Part shown: positions 58,601 to 64,000 of the stretch, in pieces
How positions within the stretch are numbered: the stretch's first letter is position 1
Layout: each line of letters starts with the position of its first letter
NCBI GenBank assembly: GCA_910574455.1
Contig: CAJSYZ010000002.1
Coordinates: 2,257,671 to 2,321,670 of the forward strand
Direction of reading: 5' to 3'
Origin: Trichaptum fuscoviolaceum
Taxonomy: Eukaryota > Basidiomycota > Agaricomycetes > Hymenochaetales > Trichaptaceae
Length of the DNA stretch: 64,000 nt
Notes under the pieces: generated by a model
The model's database searches: none
The model's input: only the letters and a program-made list of their open reading frames with translations
What the model was told of the DNA's origin: nothing
Translations under genes and position numbers: made by a program

Positions 58601-61600
58601 GGCAAGTATTTGGAAGTAAATCACGAGTAACTTGGATAAATTTGGAACCTTTGGGCTTTCCGGCTGTTTCATCTTTGGTTGCAAAGACTCTGCATTCCTC
58701 GAAAGAGAAGTCTCTGCCCTTGTCTCGTATCATATTTAGGACATCGGGCGGCAATGCGTTCTCTATTCGTAACTTTCTTTTCTCTTTACAGCGCCATCAT
58801 CACGTAAGCCTGTGATCTTTGGATTGACGGTGGACCAGCTGACACCTTCACTAGATTGTGTTTGATTGGGAGCAAAACTGTTGGACGTACGACTTGCATG
58901 ATATCGAGGCCAGCCTAGTCGATGACAGTTCAGCCGCATTTCCGAACATACAAACCTACTTGACTACCCATTGGCGAGAGCTGCTGCCAGAGGCGCGAAA
59001 GTATCTACTATGGGCGAGTTTCTTTGGCACAATGTGAGTTTATCTTATTTTGCCTCTATGAACTGATGATGCAGACCAAAGTATAGTTTCAAAGCAGAGG
59101 AAGTTGCTTCGGTCATCGACTGGGAAGACTCAAGCAGTGGAAGTAGCACTGAAGAAGACTCCGACGAATCATTCAGGCTAATTAAGCCGACCTCAAGTAC
59201 CAAGGAACCGACCAACTTCAGCTCCACGCGAACATCCATGAAGGGCCTACAGGCTGCTATCGCTGAGGGGTGGCTTGTACAGAGGGCTAGAGATATGTGC
59301 AGCTTCTCGCACGATCGGTATCGTCAAGCAGCTGTTGTAGAGGCAGAGAAACTTTCCGAAGAAACAATAGCAAAAATGTCATTCAGGGTACTGCAGTCCT
59401 TAATACACTGGTCTTTGCGCGATGCTTATGATTCTAAACAGATTGTCCTAATGCTTCTGCATGAACAAGTTCCTGATCCACATAGAGTAGCTGAACATGC
59501 AAAGCGGTGAGTATTTTCGTTCCTACTGCCCCACGTAAACTTAAGATGACGAACTTATGGTCATCTTCAGTTGTATGAATGTGATTCGGGAGCATCCTGT
59601 TCGCAGCGATGTTCTTGATCAGCTGTATGAGGCAGGAACATCAGCTTGGACACGTGGGGCACATGAGGTTCGTGTCATTGACAGTGCATATATATACTTT
59701 TTTTCTAAAGGGACACTTGCCCCTTTCCTCTCGTAGCTCGCTCTGGAGTCTTTGAGAAATGCACAGGCTCTTTTGATCGACGAGCAATGGGAAACTGACT
59801 TTGAGAGAACTTTCTCTTTGCTTCTTAAGCTATCCGAGTGAGCCTAGTATTTCCCTTGTCTCAGTGCAACGATATACTTACTATTCATGTTTGTAGACTC
59901 TATAGCTGGAAAGGTACGAAGTTCCGATTTTCGCCTTTCGAGGTACTAACAGAATAACAGGCGATCTTGCTGCTTCCGATGAGGTCGTAATGGAAACCTT
60001 ACGGAGGGCTAAATCAGCCGAAGATAAGGCGCGCTGCCTCAGACTTCGAAGTCGCAACAAATTCGCCAGAAAGGACTTCGCTGGGGCATTGGATGATACT
60101 TTGAGTGCTTTGGAGATGCTGGGCATTAAAGTCAACCCGTCTCCTTCAAAAAAGGAAGTGGACGTTATGTTTGAGCAAGTCAAGAACGAGATCTTAGCCG
60201 TAGGCTTCGAAAACATCCTCAAGATCCCACGCACGGATAACATTCGGATTGATTTGACGGTTCAATTACTCAATGACGCAGGTATGTTATCCAAACATAT
60301 GTGCCGCTTCGGTTGACCGAGTCCTTATGACACAGGCATGAACGCTTATTGGAATACTGGGGATGGGTTTTCGGACGTGCTTGGGCTCACCGTAAGTTTC
60401 GCATCGGTTGATCCTTGCAGTGTTTTCACTGAACACCTCTAGACAATACAAGTCGCCCTTCGGTGAATTTCGACTTACTCTATAAATATCATATACAATA
60501 TTGACGTCTTAAAGTTCTGGGATGTGTCCTGGTACAGCGATCGGCTTTTTCTGGGCATTGGGAGGTGTGTAGGGTTTTCTTTTCGATGAATTGCTGTCTA
60601 ATGCCTCTATTAGCTGCCGCCGAGCGCCGAGATTTATATCGTTTTTCTGCGGACTTAGGTCGTCTGGGTCTACGCATTGCCGAGGCTCATGGGACAAGTG
60701 CCGAAAAATGTCGATCGCTGTATCTTTATTGCTCGATGGTATGTGGATTTTCTTTTTGATTGACAAAAGAGAAGTGCTCATGCTGCCTTAGGTTTCCGGA
60801 TACGATAATCTGCACATAAAAGCAAACATATCTAGATGTGAAATGGCTGTAAAATATGGGCTGTCAGCGGGTGATAGGTATGTTCATTCGCTCGTCGTCG
60901 CTGTTCGCGCATTCATCGGGGACCAAGACTGTTTGCAGGTTTTGCATTAATCCATGGGATAATGGCTCGCCTATTCACATGTGAACACCGTATGTGAAAT
61001 TCGCAATGTTCTATCAATGTAATGCATATTGAGTCGCATGGTAGTCTCTGAACTCGTTCAAGCCGCAGAAGAGGTAATGCTACACATCTATAGCATGAAC
61101 TACTAGCTTACTCCTTCACTAGGCAACCAACGATATTACACTATGGACACCTCAATCAGACACAATCACATTGGCAAGAGGTGTCCTAAATTTAATCCGT
61201 GCTTTAGGAGGTTATACGATTGCCTCTTCTGCGGAAACAGCCTTCGATACTGAATCATTCAATGATGCCGAGTATGTGGAGCATGTAATCCACACGTCTG
61301 GTAATGTTCCGCTCGCGTTGGGTTGGTACAATGCTTTCAAGGTATGTTGCTCTATTCTTATTAGAGATCGGGATGCTGATCCTACAGTGTTAGGTTGTCG
61401 GTTTGTTTTGCTTGGGTTACATTGAGGAGGCAGCAGAGCTAGGGTTTTCCGTATATGAATCTCTACACTATCATCCGAAGTATGTGCATGGTCTACGGCT
61501 TGAAGCGAGTACTTACCTCTATTAGTCATCGGCATACGCGATTTGCTTTGTGTTACCACAGTCTTGCTATGATTTCGTGCATCAGGGAGCGAAATCTAAG

Positions 61601-64000
61601 TGAAGACCGTCGAAGCAGATATCTTAAACAGATAGATATCAATCAGGCATATATTCGAAAGTACGTTTAAAGTAATTTGGACTTGTTCATATACCAATGT
61701 GCTCGACAGATGGCTGTCGCCAAGTCCAATCAACACCAGCACATGGGTTGCCCTTGTAGTAAGTCAATTCCATAACTTTAGTGATATTTATGTGACACGC
61801 ATTCTGTCATCAGGATGCTGAACTTGCGTCAATTCGAGACGATCCAGAAGCCTTCAAGCTGTATGATGTGGCCGTTAAGTAAGCGTGCATTTGTTAGCAT
61901 CGGAGGTTTTTCTAATACGCACTCCAGATTAGCTTGTAACAATGATTGGTTATTAGAGGAAGGTTGGGCATTATACTTCGTATGTCCCAGCTGCTTGTGT
62001 CATGCATCGGGGAAGGGTGAATTGATGTCTCCGCAGCAAGGTTGTCATTTTGTTCGCTGCGGTGTTGAAGGGCTCGGTAGCGAACTGCGGAGGCGTGGCA
62101 TCTCAAGGCAATCCCAATGGGGCGCTCGCGGTATAGTGTGAGCTACATTTACCAAGCTGTACGGTCTCCGGAAACTCACGGCTTTAGATGCACAGTAACT
62201 ATCTCACATCTGTTGTGGGAACGTCATCCGATCAGATGTTGAAAAAGACAATATTCACTTCAGACGTTGCTGTTCAAACCGACGCTCTCGTTATGGGACC
62301 TGTGACGTCCGTTTTAGGGAGTACTGAGGATCCGATGAAGGACTTCAATTACGACGAAGAGGCGTTCCAGCTTACTTCCTCAGACCTAGCTGCCATTCTG
62401 CGATGGAGTAAAGATATCTCTAGCGATATCAATCTTTCTTCAGGTAAGGCATGTTGACCTTCAAACTATATTGAGACGTTCATGCATGTAGATGCCGTCA
62501 GCTCTGCGAAGGTTGACGGAGATCGCAACAGAGAATTCAGGTGCTCAGTGTGCATGTGTTGTAATAGCTCGCGAGGCCGGGGATTACACCGTTGCGACAA
62601 GGTATAATTGTTTTGGTCAAGCTGTCAGATATGTAGTAACTGTATCTTTGAAGCATGTATCCTCCAAAACCTTGCCAAGTACATGAGTAAGCATTCTTTT
62701 ATATACTATTATATCTGGTACGCTTACCCCCTTATAGGAACCCGAAGTCCATCCGAACGATAGCCGACCCTCTTCAACGCACGGTCATTCAGCATTGTAA
62801 GTGTTGCGTTTGCATTACCTTACCTTCCCAACCTTACTATCGTGTGCCTACTCGCAGGCTTGAATTCGAAAAGCCGGATAGTCTTCGATGATACAACGCT
62901 GGACTCTCGTTTTGCCTCCGAAGCGCAAGATAGTCAGTACAGAGCAGTTATATGTCTACCGATTTTCAGCAATCGTGGTCAAACCTTTGGTGTCGTGTAT
63001 CTGGCTTCACGTTACACTTTCCTTCAGTCGACAGTGCACATTTTGACTCTACTACTACAACAAGCTAGTATCAGTATTTCAAACGCGCTTCTCTTCCGCT
63101 CTGTCCAAGCAGGCACTCGCGAGAACTTAAAGATGATATCGTTACAGCGTGCTGCGCTGGAGGAAGCGCGTAAAAGCCGTGAGGATGCTTTGAAGGCGAC
63201 AAAGATCAAAAGTAATTTCCTTGCGTCTATGAGCCACGAACTTCGCACTCCTTTCAGGTATGTAGTTGTCTGCCTTCGGAAACTGCCTTACTGACATCCA
63301 TACAGCTCCTTTTATGGCTTGCTCGATATTCTGAGCGGGACGGACCTTAACCCATCGCAGCTGGAAATAGGTTAGTAACACAGGCCCTTTAGGTGAATTT
63401 CTACCGACAAATTTGTCCTTAGTGTCTACGGCTAAAGAGTCATGCGAGCTACTTTTGAAGGTGCGCATTTGGAAACATACAGAATAATACAGCATATCTG
63501 ACCTCAAAGAAAGATAATTGACTCAATTCTAGACTATAGCAAGCTCGAGGCATCAGGTATCTGTCTGCAACTCATGTCATATCTACGTTGTTTACTAACT
63601 TTTATGTAGCCCTGAAACTGGAAATGTCAGGGTTTCCTGTTGAAAACATCATAGCCGTAGGTTCAACAAGCACTAAAAGAGGTGTTCCCAAGCTTATTTT
63701 TGCATTGAAGGATTGTATGGAGCTATTACTGCCCATGGCCGCAAAGAAACTGGACATGTCCTTTAACATTGAGCCTGAAGTCCCACTTTGTATGATCAAT
63801 CATGAGGATATCGAAGCTTGAAGTCTGACGGTCTTTTCTGTACAATAGGGGTCAATGCGGACTATGCGAGAATCCGACAAGGCAAGCGGACATTTCGGGA
63901 CGTTCTACATGATTCTAACATGACATATGATCTAGTGCTCATGAACTTGATTGGAAATGCCGTCAAATTCACCGCTAGTGGCTCTGTGAAGGTCATTTGC
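55674..64000 (+). CDS. Group X-type hybrid histidine kinase (pseudokinase-AAA-GAF-HisKA), 3' end outside window
   Basis: Large stress sensor like fission yeast Mak2/Mak3. ATG 55674 (MHTSTSIARPREDV). The N-terminal kinase-like domain has HKRGIIHREVRANAF and VRFAHFGNRS, so the HRD and DFG aspartates are replaced (HRE, HFG), then ALCYLAPEQTGSV and HRTDLYSLGIMFWTLL. Next is a Ser-rich linker and an AAA-type ATPase with Walker A AGPAGAGKSSLIL (about 57760-57850, across an intron) and LALFLDDLHEADE. A long helical repeat region follows to about 62150. A GAF domain (IVFDDTTLDSRFASEAQDSQ, YRAVICLPIFSNRGQTFGVV) leads into a coiled coil, then the H box SHELRTPF (about 63234), YSKLEAS and N-box LIGNAVKFTASG at the window edge. 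The remaining ATPase part and receiver domain are expected beyond. About forty introns, one of GC-AG type (63882-63935). All joins examined keep frame. Confidence 0.92.

Noticed and set aside
60940..61060. An apparent frameshift in the histidine kinase gene
   Set aside because: Using the donor at CAC AT/GTGAAC gives GSPIHIRMVVSELVQAAEE in frame with canonical splice signals.
1..64000. Transposons, long terminal repeats, rRNA, CRISPR arrays, prokaryotic operons
   Set aside because: None seen. Gene structure throughout is intron-rich fungal nuclear sequence, and no transposase, reverse transcriptase or repeat pair was recognised.

Overview
The window looks like nuclear DNA of a basidiomycete fungus, most likely an Agaricomycete. 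Genes are packed a few hundred bases apart on both strands. Almost every gene is cut by many 45-70 nt introns with GT..AG ends and ctaac/ctgac-type branch sites. The products are typically fungal: GH72 glucanosyltransferase, GRAM-PH-GRAM sterol glucosyltransferase, Ssk2-type MAPKKK and a hybrid histidine kinase. A GH43 plus CBM35 enzyme closely resembles the exo-beta-1,3-galactanase I know from Phanerochaete. I assigned 19 protein genes; the first and last run off the window. I saw no rRNA gene, confident tRNA gene, transposon or CRISPR array. Exon joins were worked out by eye from splice signals and family conservation, so exact protein lengths are approximate.

Layout. 1-3273 (+): C-terminal half of an ABCC transporter. 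3839-5761 (-): RRM plus zinc-knuckle RNA-binding protein. 6182-8097 (-): GPI-anchored GH72 wall enzyme, sharing a promoter region with a claudin/Sur7-like membrane protein at 8608-9784 (+). 10250-15430 (+): sterol 3-beta-glucosyltransferase. 15627-17096 (-): 2-oxoglutarate/Fe(II) oxygenase. 17506-21424 (-): RIC1. 21977-22854 (-): UPS1. 23352-24811 (-): metallo-beta-lactamase-fold hydrolase. 25619-27845 (-): DRG2/RBG2 GTPase, divergent across 232 bp from the SSK2-type MAPKKK at 28078-32621 (+). 32903-35543 (-): unrecognised multi-pass membrane protein. 36525-43926 (-): B-block subunit of TFIIIC. 44487-45148 (-): UPS2. 45670-47825 (-): ROK1 helicase, divergent from the GH43 galactanase at 48727-50807 (+). 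51174-52667 (+): mitochondrial dicarboxylate carrier. 53198-55259 (+): SUB2. 55674-end (+): group X-type hybrid histidine kinase.

The genes do not form one cluster, but some themes recur. UPS1 and UPS2, the two mitochondrial phospholipid-transfer paralogues, are both here and share an intron at the same codon and phase. A sensor histidine kinase and the MAPKKK of the stress-MAPK pathway lie 23 kb apart. GH72, the claudin-like protein and sterol glucosyltransferase are cell-surface functions.

The most interesting signals are a B-box/A-box pair inside the unusually long first intron of the gene for the B-box-binding TFIIIC subunit, a 6-nt micro-exon in the galactanase gene, two GC-AG introns, a 368-nt intron in SUB2, and a degenerate kinase domain in the histidine kinase.
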